From: a virus
Strand: one strand, 5' to 3'
Virus record (IMG/VR): IMGVR_UViG_3300042892_002410
Span: 1-61,327 of that record
Length of the DNA: 61,327 nucleotides
Positions 45,667 through 53,363 of this stretch are shown one piece after another. The first letter of the stretch is position 1. The number at the start of each line of letters is the position of its first letter. The translations under genes were made by a program, and so were the position numbers. Below the pieces are notes generated by a model. That model worked only from the letters and a program-made list of their open reading frames with translations, searched no databases and had not been told where the DNA came from.

Positions 45667-45840
45667 TTACATGCTCATAATCTGTTGAATAGCTGCGCGG
45701 GCTTCGTGCAGATCGTTGTCCAGTAAATCATCAAATAAGTCAATCATGGTTGTTTGGTTGACTACAGGCGGTACTGGTCCAGTTTGCATGGCATATGGAT
45801 GGCCGTTGAATTGGTAGTTGTTGTCTTTGTAAGATTTCAT
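45667..45840 (-). CDS. small protein, 57 aa
   Basis: AAAGGAAAC site. Polar N-terminus (MKSYKDNNYQFNGHPYAMQT), then an acidic helix (MIDLFDDLLDNDLHEARAAI). Not recognised. Confidence 0.55.
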   Translation of the reverse strand: MKSYKDNNYQFNGHPYAMQTGPVPPVVNQTTMIDLFDDLLDNDLHEARAAIQQIMSM

Positions 45841-45855
45841 TGTGTGTTTCCTTTA

Positions 45856-46140
45856 TCAGATATATCGGTCTATGTGTAAGCCACTGTATGCAGCTACCTT
45901 GATCAAACTAATCTCATGTTGATTGGCAGTGTGCCAGTATAAATTGATTAACTCTGTATCTTTTCTGTAATTGTGATTGCGTAATATCCTGTTGGACTCC
46001 TGTAGCTTGGCCAGAGCCGCTGCCTCCAGATGAAACTGCTCAATGTCATCATGGTGCTTGTGCAGTCTAATACTAACAATTCTGTCCCCTGCTCTGGCCA
46101 CATTGTTCAGTAACGCATTTGGTACCTTATACTCTACCAT
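45856..46140 (-). CDS. hypothetical protein, 94 aa
   Basis: Helical, His-rich (IRLHKHHDDIEQFHLEAAAL). 5 nt gap to its upstream neighbour. Not recognised. Confidence 0.65.
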   Translation of the reverse strand: MVEYKVPNALLNNVARAGDRIVSIRLHKHHDDIEQFHLEAAALAKLQESNRILRNHNYRKDTELINLYWHTANQHEISLIKVAAYSGLHIDRYI

Positions 46141-46145
46141 GTGTG

Positions 46146-46346
46146 TTACCTGCTCAGGATTTCAACCATGTGGCTGTTGATCAGATTCATTTCCGCCTGC
46201 TCCACATAAAAGTCAGTGCGCGGATCCCAATACTGTCCCGCTTTTACATCATAGTACAGTACCTGACCATTGACAAAGGTAAAGGGACCTTCTAGTCCCT
46301 TGCGTGGACCATATGCCCGGCTAGTCTCCCAAACTGAGTATGCCAT
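46146..46346 (-). CDS. small hypothetical protein, 66 aa
   Basis: MAYSVWETSRAYGPRKGLEG with a Tyr/Trp-rich strand section (QVLYYDVKAGQYWDPRTDFY). TAATG overlap with the upstream gene. Confidence 0.65.
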   Translation of the reverse strand: MAYSVWETSRAYGPRKGLEGPFTFVNGQVLYYDVKAGQYWDPRTDFYVEQAEMNLINSHMVEILSR

Positions 46347-46504
46347 TATCCTGCATCCTTAAGCATCCGAGCCAGCTGTTCCTTCAGATCATAGTAGCCG
46401 CTCATGCTCAGGGCCATTTCGTAGCTGCCATCTTGACAACTTTTCCAATGCTGATTGGCTTCCAGCAGCAGGTCCATCTTGACTTGAATTTCGGTAGCAG
46501 TCAT
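46346..46504 (-). CDS. small helical protein, 52 aa
   Basis: Start at 46504 after AAGGAGATGGCA; the closer ATG at 46510 would abut the ribosome-binding site. TATEIQVKMDLLLEANQHWK, YYDLKEQLARMLKDA. Confidence 0.6.
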   Translation of the reverse strand: MTATEIQVKMDLLLEANQHWKSCQDGSYEMALSMSGYYDLKEQLARMLKDAG

Positions 46505-46514
46505 TGCCATCTCC

Positions 46515-46766
46515 TTAGAGTAAATCAACTTGAATATCAACCGTGATCTTGTCCATTTTATAATCATAGATGGCCAAACGGTGACCGATACCACCGCATT
46601 TTTCTTGCGCCATCATGTGCAGGGTTTGCTCTACTGCCTGATAGTGACTGACAGTTGCAAAAGTGTCAACTGTTTCGCCCACTGTCATATAGATGCCAAC
46701 GCCATCGATGATGACACGAATCTTTTGGGAATTCTTGAAGCCCTTGATAACAGCCATTTTACGCAT
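46515..46766 (-). CDS. hypothetical protein, 83 aa
   Basis: CAAGGAGACG site and class I promoter. Strand-rich (IRVIIDGVGIYMTVGETVDT) with a helical middle. First gene of the operon running to 45489. Not recognised. Confidence 0.65.
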   Translation of the reverse strand: MRKMAVIKGFKNSQKIRVIIDGVGIYMTVGETVDTFATVSHYQAVEQTLHMMAQEKCGGIGHRLAIYDYKMDKITVDIQVDLL

Positions 46767-46798
46767 TTTCGTCTCCTTGTTTTCTAGTGTATGTGTAC

Positions 46799-46827
46799 AT
46801 TATACACCCAAAGGGATTTAGTGTCAA
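46799..46827 (-). promoter_or_regulatory. class I early promoter with dyad
   Basis: Minus strand TTGACA (46827-46822), 17-bp spacer, TATAAT (46804-46799), GTGTA-TAATG-TACAC and ATACAC. Immediately follows the methyltransferase terminator. Confidence 0.9.
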
Positions 46828-46853
46828 CCAAAAAAACGTTGCTAAAAAGCAAC
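46828..46853 (-). terminator. intrinsic terminator of the methyltransferase operon
   Basis: Minus strand GTTGCT-TTTT-AGCAAC followed by G and a T run. Confidence 0.9.
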
Positions 46854-46859
46854 ATTTGG

Positions 46860-47336
46860 TCAACTAAACTCAAATAATGACTCCATTTGGAGTTCATCTA
46901 GTGTTTTATATGGATCTGTATTGTCAAATCTGTAATGATATTTGAGTGCATCGGCACATACAATATTCTTTTCTACAATATGGCGAAGATGTTCTTGCCC
47001 ACAAAGCAGCCGTTCTCTGCACAGATCCACATTGTCTGGCATTAGGTCAACGCCATATACAGTACTCAGTGCCTCTTCAAAGCTGCTACCATTCTCCATC
47101 TTGCTGATTAATACTTCACCTAAAAATTGTCCATCACCACATGAGTTATCTAAGAATGTTTTACTAGGGTCTTGAAACTGGTCTATGGGCATCTGTTCCA
47201 GTATTTCCTGCACAAGTTTGGTAGGAGTAAAGACCTCACCTGTGGCTTTTACCCTTAACTTGTCACGCTCCACCCCGCCCATGTAAGTGCGGTTTCGGAT
47301 GTGATCAATTACTTCACTTAACGTTGGCTTCAACAT
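46860..47336 (-). CDS. N6-adenine methyltransferase-like protein lacking the catalytic motif, 158 aa
   Basis: Has the SAM-binding half only: GEVFTPTKLVQEIL (residues 33-46), motif I FLDNSCGDGQF (61-71) and VYGVDLMPDNVDLCRERL, then CADALKYHYRF. It stops where the (D/N)PPY motif should follow, so it may bind SAM or DNA but cannot methylate alone. Start taken as 47336, overlapping the upstream enzyme gene by 23 nt, which implies translational coupling and a complex of the two. Confidence 0.75.
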   Translation of the reverse strand: MLKPTLSEVIDHIRNRTYMGGVERDKLRVKATGEVFTPTKLVQEILEQMPIDQFQDPSKTFLDNSCGDGQFLGEVLISKMENGSSFEEALSTVYGVDLMPDNVDLCRERLLCGQEHLRHIVEKNIVCADALKYHYRFDNTDPYKTLDELQMESLFEFS

Positions 47337-48486
47337 AATCAATTTCTTCTTGTGTAAGGCCAAAGTGAGCATACATGTCGGCATCAGACCAAACTTTGGT
47401 TAAATCAATTTTTGGTAATGTATAATTACCGATCCCTCGCATACCTGCTGATTTAATTCCTGCTAGGAATGTATATAAATTAGAATTGTATACCGCAATT
47501 AGAGCAGTACCTTCTTTTCTATTTTTGACTTCGATATAACCCGACATTTGATAACAACTACTGATTGGATTCTTGTTGCCGTCAAAGTATTTAAAATCAG
47601 GATATCCACTAAATGTCATCATCACTTTGTTTTTTGTGTGACATGTAGTTGGTTCAGAGACATAACAAGTTTTAACTATAGAAGCGTGTCGAATAGGATA
47701 TACACTTTTTCCTTTAGGAGAATCAAAGTAATCAGTATCATCGTTTTTATACTGTGTGCTATTATAGCCTTTATCTTGCTTACACTTGAATGTGGGAAGA
47801 TTTTTAATCTTATTAAGAATGCTAACAACAGTTGATGGTAGTGTAGGGTTGTCTTTAAGACCGTTAGGCCAAACATTGCCATTGACGATGAACGGCATAT
47901 TATGTTTACCTTCTTGAATAATCCAATATTTAATTTCACTCCCGACGCCGGGAAAATGTGAAGTTGCATCATTGCACAACACCATTGGAGTATTATTTGT
48001 AAAACAGTCTTTAAGATCGTTGCTGTCATACGGAAAACCAGGACATACCATACCCACGTATCCGTCTTTATTAACATTTTCAAAAGCCTGTTTAACAAAC
48101 TTTCTCCAAAGACTGTGTTTGCCTCCTTTTTCACCATTACCTGTCTGATAAGGTGGATTGCCTACCACAACATCAAATTTCATATTATTATCCAATTCAA
48201 AGAACTTCTCGTAGGGTGTACGAACATATTGGCCCACGAGGTTATACTTATTTACTGCAAAGCGAATGTGTAGATCACTGTCTTCGAAACCAAACACTCG
48301 GCTACGAATGTTGGCATCGCGGTGACCGCGACTACGAAGACGCTGTTCAATAGCACGAACAAACTGACCGCCGCCAATAGCAGGGTCAAAGAACGTAGAA
48401 GTCTTGCTGGACCATACAGCTTCAGGGAGCTGATCGAGCATTTCTGCAACTAGTGGATCAATCTTAAATTTTATTCTAGACAGCAT
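47314..48486 (-). CDS. N6-adenine DNA methyltransferase, 390 aa
   Basis: Motif I FFDPAIGGGQF (residues 32-42), acidic GFEDSD, and catalytic NPPY (110-113) in FDVVVGNPPYQTG. The C-terminal 250 residues (SMAGYIEVK-like strands, GIGNYTLPKIDL) look like the specificity part of Eco57I/TaqI-type enzymes. AAAAAGGATCAC site, own promoter 48511-48540. Lies between a helicase and a partial methyltransferase. Confidence 0.88.
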   Translation of the reverse strand: MLSRIKFKIDPLVAEMLDQLPEAVWSSKTSTFFDPAIGGGQFVRAIEQRLRSRGHRDANIRSRVFGFEDSDLHIRFAVNKYNLVGQYVRTPYEKFFELDNNMKFDVVVGNPPYQTGNGEKGGKHSLWRKFVKQAFENVNKDGYVGMVCPGFPYDSNDLKDCFTNNTPMVLCNDATSHFPGVGSEIKYWIIQEGKHNMPFIVNGNVWPNGLKDNPTLPSTVVSILNKIKNLPTFKCKQDKGYNSTQYKNDDTDYFDSPKGKSVYPIRHASIVKTCYVSEPTTCHTKNKVMMTFSGYPDFKYFDGNKNPISSCYQMSGYIEVKNRKEGTALIAVYNSNLYTFLAGIKSAGMRGIGNYTLPKIDLTKVWSDADMYAHFGLTQEEIDYVEANVK

Positions 48487-48510
48487 AGTGATCCTTTTTT
48501 ATTAACATAT

Positions 48511-48540
48511 ATTATAACACGTTTTTGTTAAATAGGTCAA
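48511..48540 (-). promoter_or_regulatory. promoter of the methyltransferase genes
   Basis: Minus strand TTGACC (48540-48535), 18-bp spacer, TATAAT (48516-48511). The -35 overlaps the helicase stop codon, allowing methyltransferase expression independent of the helicase. Confidence 0.8.
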
Positions 48541-50762
48541 GCAAATTTAAGATCGAGCAAGTCTCGATTGATAAAAACTCCGTCTAATACCAATTCTTTA
48601 ATCAAATCGTAATCAACACCAAATTGACGGGTCACATCATTTTGAATTGATTGTCCTTCTTTGTCCATAATTCGGAAGGCTTCTTCAATAGTACTACCAC
48701 CGTAGTACCGGATGATATCTATATTTTGACTGATTGTTACAATCATCTCACGTGCCCGTTCTATATCTTTTTTACTAGCGTCAGTCGCAGCCTTCGCACC
48801 TTTATTAGATTTGGATTTAAAGTCTCGGGTCTTGCCTTTCTGCGCCGACGCCTGTTTTGCTGAACGGAATACATCTACATTACCTTGCGCAAGGGCTCGA
48901 ATTAGGTCACCATCTGCGCCTTCCATCGGTGCAATCTTGCCCATTACTCGGTCAACACTGTTACGTGCAAGTGCTTGTTCCAAATAATCATCTACTTCAA
49001 TCTTTACAGCACCCGTTTGCTGGCACCTAAATATATCTACTGTACGTAGTACATCCCTCAGAGCCAGTTTTAAATCTGGAATACCATTGTTACGTTTGTA
49101 ATTTTGTGCAGTTTCGATCATCATTGCATCAAACTTGTCATCGCGGTTGGGATCGAAACTCAAACTAATAACTCGACCTATCTTGCCCGCTTTGTGTGGG
49201 GTGAGAGTTCGGCTCATCTTTTGAATTGTAGCACCATTGTCGCCTGTATCGTAAGCCAGATATAATTCTGTGATCTGAGGAATAGAGAAACTGCGTTGCG
49301 CCATGCCTGCGGACAAGATAAGAACGTGTTGGTTCTGCTTTTCTGCAAGTTCGATACAGTCTTTTACTTCACGTTCTGCTGTTGCATTGCTCATATCTTC
49401 AGCGCCACTAACCAAGACAATACGGAATCCCCGTAATGCTTGCTCCGCAATTGGTTTGATCTCTTTAAGATTCTCATTGGTGGTGGAACCAGGCAAAAAC
49501 ATCATGGCAACTTTCGTGCCTTCTTTGGCCTTGCGTCCGGTTTGATAGTCTACATTAAGACTGTCATCGCCGCCTTTACCTTCAAAAACCGCTTGAAGCA
49601 TGTTGGTGAAGAAGCCCTTGGCCTTAACAGGTTGCGCGGCAAACTTTGACCAGCTGGGTAAAAAGATACCGTTTTGAATAAATGCATCGGGTTCTGACTT
49701 TCGAGCAATGTCCACAACACTTGACAAGTTCATTTGATAAAATTCTACATCAACCACAAGGTCATGCCGCGTGTAGTCTACATTAAAATGCTGTAGGGCG
49801 CCAGTCGTAATAGCGCTCTTGGTGCGCTTCTCAATTAACAGCTCTGGATAAGTTACACTGAGATAATGATCCACTGGCCAAATACTTGCAGCCTTATCTC
49901 CATTAGTACCTGTCATCAGAATTACAGTATCATTTGCTTGGAGGGCATCAACCAGTGGCTGACTCTGGCCAGCACGATGCACACCAAAGTCGGCTTCATC
50001 AATAACAACTAACCGATCAGCATCTTGACTAAACAAAAAATCAATTTTAGTTTGGCGCCGACCACCACTGCACATACTCAAGAATACAATCACTTGCTTG
50101 TTATCGGCCAATCCCGCAGTGACTTGGTCTTCATAATCCAATGCCGACGCTTCTATTAACACCAAGTTACGAAATTGTTCGAAGCTGGTTAGGTCCTTTC
50201 TGAAACTGGCAAAACTGGTGAGCACGTAACTAGCTACAACGGTTAGTGTGGCCTCAGTTTCTCTGACTAGCGCGCCAGACCAAATGGTCTTGCCAAATCT
50301 AGCACACAGTTCAGCAATAATAGTGCGTTTACCAGCAGCAATGGCAGTTAGTACATTATCAAGAGCACTGTATTGATTTTGACTTAGACCGGCAATGGGC
50401 AATGGTTGATTATGCTTGATTAGTTCTTTGTTCACCCGTTCAATCAGCGTGTTAGCATCGATGCGGTGAACGTCAGCTTGTACGTGATGGCCAATAACTG
50501 GACGAATTACATCGTCAATCTTTTGATGTTTGCCAAAACGATCTTTTTGTTTAGCATATTCAGTAGCATCCCACATTTTGTGCAAGACAATACGACCTTC
50601 ATCAAATTTGTGTTTCTGTCGTCCTAGTGAGCCACGAATGTACTTGTGAGTTTCTGCGAATGCAGCCTCTAATGTTTCTGCCTCAGAATAGTGGTCACCG
50701 AACTTTTGTTCGGCTTCTGGGGCATCTAAATCTTCCCAGTCATATATGATTGTATATGCCAT
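48537..50762 (-). CDS. SF2 DEAD-type helicase, restriction-subunit-like, 741 aa
   Basis: Start set at 50762 (MAYTIIYDWEDLDAPEAEQK), 1 nt after the upstream stop; an earlier in-frame ATG at 50831 is less likely. N-terminal about 125 residues: possible nuclease or DNA-binding domain (KFDEGRIVLHKMWDATEYAK). Motor: Q-tip GLSQNQYSALDNVLTAI, Walker A-like ELCARFGKT (151-159), DEAD box VVIDEADFG (252-260), motif VI QKMSRTLTPHKAGKIGR. C-terminal about 200 residues basic. Resembles the translocase subunit of type I/III/ISP restriction systems. Confidence 0.85.
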   Translation of the reverse strand: MAYTIIYDWEDLDAPEAEQKFGDHYSEAETLEAAFAETHKYIRGSLGRQKHKFDEGRIVLHKMWDATEYAKQKDRFGKHQKIDDVIRPVIGHHVQADVHRIDANTLIERVNKELIKHNQPLPIAGLSQNQYSALDNVLTAIAAGKRTIIAELCARFGKTIWSGALVRETEATLTVVASYVLTSFASFRKDLTSFEQFRNLVLIEASALDYEDQVTAGLADNKQVIVFLSMCSGGRRQTKIDFLFSQDADRLVVIDEADFGVHRAGQSQPLVDALQANDTVILMTGTNGDKAASIWPVDHYLSVTYPELLIEKRTKSAITTGALQHFNVDYTRHDLVVDVEFYQMNLSSVVDIARKSEPDAFIQNGIFLPSWSKFAAQPVKAKGFFTNMLQAVFEGKGGDDSLNVDYQTGRKAKEGTKVAMMFLPGSTTNENLKEIKPIAEQALRGFRIVLVSGAEDMSNATAEREVKDCIELAEKQNQHVLILSAGMAQRSFSIPQITELYLAYDTGDNGATIQKMSRTLTPHKAGKIGRVISLSFDPNRDDKFDAMMIETAQNYKRNNGIPDLKLALRDVLRTVDIFRCQQTGAVKIEVDDYLEQALARNSVDRVMGKIAPMEGADGDLIRALAQGNVDVFRSAKQASAQKGKTRDFKSKSNKGAKAATDASKKDIERAREMIVTISQNIDIIRYYGGSTIEEAFRIMDKEGQSIQNDVTRQFGVDYDLIKELVLDGVFINRDLLDLKFA

Positions 50763-50763
50763 A

Positions 50764-50934
50764 TTATATACCAAAATCGGCTGAATCCATTTGCTCTTGC
50801 CAAAAGCGCCGAGCATCTGCCTCGTTGTCAAATGCGGCCAGCACCTCCATACCGCCCAGCGGATGAGGGAACCACACTAACCATTCATCAGTGTCAGAAT
50901 CTAACTCACAATGCAGTGCTACGGGTTCGTTCAT
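50764..50934 (-). CDS. small acidic protein, 56 aa
   Basis: Start at 50934 after CAAGGAGCAGCAA; upstream in-frame ATGs are in the promoter. MNEPVALHCELDSDTDEWLV then FDNEADARRFWQEQM. First gene of the helicase operon, possibly a small partner. Confidence 0.65.
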   Translation of the reverse strand: MNEPVALHCELDSDTDEWLVWFPHPLGGMEVLAAFDNEADARRFWQEQMDSADFGI

Positions 50935-50965
50935 TTGCTGCTCCTTGTTTTCAGTGTATGTGTAC

Positions 50966-50994
50966 ATTATACACACAAAGTGATTTAGTGTCAA
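50966..50994 (-). promoter_or_regulatory. class I early promoter with dyad
   Basis: Minus strand TTGACA (50994-50989), 17-bp spacer, TATAAT (50971-50966), GTGTA-TAATG-TACAC and ATACAC. Drives the 50764 gene and the helicase. Confidence 0.9.
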
Positions 50995-51009
50995 CAAATA
51001 TGGCAGCAG

Positions 51010-51432
51010 TTATGCTTGCATTTTTGACAACTTGTTGATTGCCCTGTCGATTTGGTCCAGTGCGACCCCGTTGGACTCATAGCCTTCAGTTACCATGTTC
51101 AGATAGCCCGTGTAGGGGCTCTCGCTGGGTCCTTGGTCAGTCATTTGATACACAATAGCCGTCACTGTGTCTGATTTGGTGTGGGCTGTTACATTAAATC
51201 TGGTGTAATAATAGGGAAAACCCTCAAGCCCGTCCAGTGCTTTCAAGTGGGCTTCATTGATTTCCCACAGTACTCCGTGACATTTGGCGTGCCGGCGTTT
51301 CACAATGTCGGCATGAGTCCTAAAAGTAAACTCATACCCGTCTATCCAGGCAGCGCCCAAGTTCACAGTCCCTGGGCAACGTGCTGCCATTTGGGAAAGA
51401 TTGGTGTTCATACCATATGCGAAATATTTCAT
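51010..51432 (-). CDS. gamma-glutamylcyclotransferase-like (GGCT/BtrG fold), 140 aa
   Basis: Opens YFAYGMNTNLSQMAARCPG, the substrate-binding loop of GGCT-fold enzymes, with the acidic catalytic residue likely in ALDGLEGFPYYYTRF. These act on gamma-glutamyl or related amide bonds. In phages the substrate is unknown. Start taken at ATG 51432. Confidence 0.82.
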   Translation of the reverse strand: MKYFAYGMNTNLSQMAARCPGTVNLGAAWIDGYEFTFRTHADIVKRRHAKCHGVLWEINEAHLKALDGLEGFPYYYTRFNVTAHTKSDTVTAIVYQMTDQGPSESPYTGYLNMVTEGYESNGVALDQIDRAINKLSKMQA

Positions 51433-51434
51433 AT

Positions 51435-51587
51435 TCAATCTAAGTTGGTTTTGTGTTTGGCCTTACGAGTATAAGTTGTTTTGTTTTTAACAACTTTTGG
51501 CTGAAAGGGAGTGTTCTCAGCAAACAGGGCATAGTGCGCCCTGTGCTTGAGTTTGGGTATTGCAAAAGTGATAACTTGTTTTTTCAT
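51435..51587 (-). CDS. small basic protein, 50 aa, near-leaderless
   Basis: Start at 51587, about 9 nt after the -10 box. Very basic (FQPKVVKNKTTYTRKAKHK) with KLKHRAHYALFAENTPF, similar to small Lys/Arg-rich proteins widespread in phages and proteobacteria. An upstream in-frame start would lie in the promoter. Confidence 0.65.
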   Translation of the reverse strand: MKKQVITFAIPKLKHRAHYALFAENTPFQPKVVKNKTTYTRKAKHKTNLD

Positions 51588-51596
51588 GATAGATAC

Positions 51597-51625
51597 ATTA
51601 TACAGGAACATGTATTTACTGTCAA
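51597..51625 (-). promoter_or_regulatory. sigma70 promoter with very short leader
   Basis: Minus strand TTGACA (51625-51620), 17-bp spacer, TATAAT (51602-51597); ATG 9 nt further. Confidence 0.8.
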
Positions 51626-51628
51626 CCA

Positions 51629-51973
51629 TTAGTAAACATCCAAATACTTAGTATTATATGTCCAATTGGGAGTGCCAGTGGAGTACCGGTGTAATCCCCA
51701 AATGATTCCCCAAATTGTTCCGTACAGATAGCCATGTCCAACAATGAGTCCGAAGGCGCCTGCCACCAAAAATCCTTTTATAAAACCAAACACAAATACA
51801 GGTATGGTTTTACTATCATAGTCAAATTCTCTAGTATCAACACAGATTCTTACTTGAGTTCCGCAACGGAAACAATAATGACCATTTTGCATTTGCGATT
51901 TCAAAAGTTGTTGCCTACATGTGTGATTGGGGCACGTGTAGTAAAGATCCGCTTGATCAAGGTCATTGGACAT
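51629..51973 (-). CDS. zinc-ribbon membrane protein, 114 aa
   Basis: N-terminal CPNHTC...CFRC zinc ribbon (residues 14-37) followed by Gly-rich membrane spans (IPVFVFGFIKGFLVAGAFGL, GTIWGIIWG). Its ATG directly follows the previous stop. Confidence 0.65.
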   Translation of the reverse strand: MSNDLDQADLYYTCPNHTCRQQLLKSQMQNGHYCFRCGTQVRICVDTREFDYDSKTIPVFVFGFIKGFLVAGAFGLIVGHGYLYGTIWGIIWGLHRYSTGTPNWTYNTKYLDVY

Positions 51974-52279
51974 TTATTCACCCATGGCAAATTTGATATT
52001 TTTAACTGACTTGACTACAAAACTACGCCATTCTTTAATGTCAGTATCGTATACAGCAATACTGTGTTCTGGAATCTTGCGCTCACGTTTGCCTTCTACT
52101 ACTGTAATAGCGGGCAGCAGTTGTGGGTCCAGGGTGCATTTCATCACTCGTTCGCTGCCATCTTTTTTTGTAAAGGTCACAGTGGCTGTGGTGGTCTTTA
52201 GTACACCCTCAATCCAAGTGTGGAAGGTGTTCCATTCAGGGTCTTGCCAGTTGGCAGTTGGGCTACATTCAGTCATCAT
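51974..52279 (-). CDS. conserved phage protein, WRSF-type small barrel, 101 aa
   Basis: VTFTKKDGSERVMKCTLDPQ, LLP, then SIAVYDTDIKEWRSFVVKSV: a beta-rich fold common in T4-like phages (DUF2693-like ending). Overlaps the upstream gene by 11 nt. Confidence 0.7.
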   Translation of the reverse strand: MMTECSPTANWQDPEWNTFHTWIEGVLKTTTATVTFTKKDGSERVMKCTLDPQLLPAITVVEGKRERKIPEHSIAVYDTDIKEWRSFVVKSVKNIKFAMGE

Positions 52280-52736
52280 TGCACCTCGTATTCAGTGGGT
52301 ATGTTGTAAAAAGTACTTCCATTTTCTTTTCGTCAGGCCAGCTGGAGCAATAGTCGTTGTCCTCATCGCAAATAGCCAGTGCTTCGTCTTCAGTAACTAC
52401 CCTATGTGAAACAATTGTTTCACCTAAATGCAACTGGCTAAACTCGTTTGCATCTTCCATTACCACCGTGTCCAATGCCCATTCTGCTTTTCCCTCTGGT
52501 ACTTGAACCATGTAACGGTGTCTAAATGTTGAGATACATTCAACAAGCACCCATTCTTTTTCCTCTGTTGAGGCAGATTCAAGCTTGGCCAGTGTCCATG
52601 AGCCGTCACCATTGTCGGTCCATTGTAGGTTGTCTCCCTCATTCCAGCCCGCCTGCTCTAGTACATCTTCGGGAAATTGAATGACGGCCTCACCCTGTTC
52701 GGTTTCTGTTACGTCTAACTTGTATGTTTTTGTCAT
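52269..52736 (-). CDS. AbrB-like N-terminus with acidic C-terminal extension, 155 aa
   Basis: Residues 1-50 (QGEAVIQFPEDVLEQAGWNE, GDNLQWTDNGDGSWTLAKL) match the SpoVT/AbrB swapped hairpin; the remaining 100 residues are acidic and contain FRHRYMVQVPEGKAEWALDT and SHRVVTEDEALAIC. I recall this two-part layout in phages. May be a DNA-binding regulator. No promoter is visible at once upstream. Confidence 0.7.
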   Translation of the reverse strand: MTKTYKLDVTETEQGEAVIQFPEDVLEQAGWNEGDNLQWTDNGDGSWTLAKLESASTEEKEWVLVECISTFRHRYMVQVPEGKAEWALDTVVMEDANEFSQLHLGETIVSHRVVTEDEALAICDEDNDYCSSWPDEKKMEVLFTTYPLNTRCNDD

Positions 52737-52737
52737 G

Positions 52738-53022
52738 TTATATCATCCTAAATAATCCAACTGAGTCAATGGTTACCAGCAATACATAGTTAGCCAGCAT
52801 GCCAAATGATTTCCTGCTATAAGCAGCCCAAGCATACATGGCACAACCACAAATCCAAAGAGGATAAAGTACAAGTAAAGGCGGATTGGGTACAGTAATT
52901 GCCATAGCGATTGCACAGCCCACGCTAATTGCCCAAGACAAAAATTCAATGGCGAATCTAACTGGATTGGTTTTATAATCATCTTTGATCCAAAGAAATA
53001 TATCGGTTAAAATTGTATTCAT
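52738..53022 (-). CDS. membrane protein, 94 aa
   Basis: Start at 53022 (MNTILTDIFLWIKDDYKTNP) by TAATG overlap with the preceding mini-gene. Three spans. FLSWAISVGCAIAMAITVPN and WICGCAMYAWAAYSRKSFGM are typical of a phage membrane family. Confidence 0.65.
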   Translation of the reverse strand: MNTILTDIFLWIKDDYKTNPVRFAIEFLSWAISVGCAIAMAITVPNPPLLVLYPLWICGCAMYAWAAYSRKSFGMLANYVLLVTIDSVGLFRMI

Positions 53023-53108
53023 TATACCGCTTGCACTACATATATAATCCCAACTGCAATACAAAACACAATGGGATCAGTAAAATAAATCATGTTGCGT
53101 GTAATCAT
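53022..53108 (-). CDS. very small membrane protein, 28 aa
   Basis: AAAGGAAACTGAAC before the ATG; overlaps on both sides (ATGA upstream, TAATG downstream). MITRNMIYFTDPIVFCIAVG then IIYVVQAV: a single span. Confidence 0.55.
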   Translation of the reverse strand: MITRNMIYFTDPIVFCIAVGIIYVVQAV

Positions 53109-53347
53109 AGTTCAGTTTCCTTTGGTAAGATTGTCTTCCAATTAAAACCCACATAGTACTCTAACATCAGTTCCAAACAGTCTTTGTACTTCATATGGTC
53201 CTCGAGGTCTTGCCGTTGAAAGTCTTCCAGTTTGGGCATTGAGTTCAACCGATTAATATCCTGTAACAGATACTGGTAGTCTTGGTGCAGGCGTGCTGCC
53301 ATTATCTTATCTACGAAATCGTTGTCTATGTCTATGTCAATTTTCAT
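53105..53347 (-). CDS. conserved phage protein, 80 aa
   Basis: AAAGGAGAACCTG site. Starts MKIDIDIDNDFVDKIMAARL and is otherwise helical (YLLQDINRLNSMPKLEDFQ, DCLELMLEYYVGF). Same opening recurs in T4-like phages. Unknown role. Confidence 0.7.
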   Translation of the reverse strand: MKIDIDIDNDFVDKIMAARLHQDYQYLLQDINRLNSMPKLEDFQRQDLEDHMKYKDCLELMLEYYVGFNWKTILPKETEL

Positions 53348-53363
53348 CAGGTTCTCCTTTATA

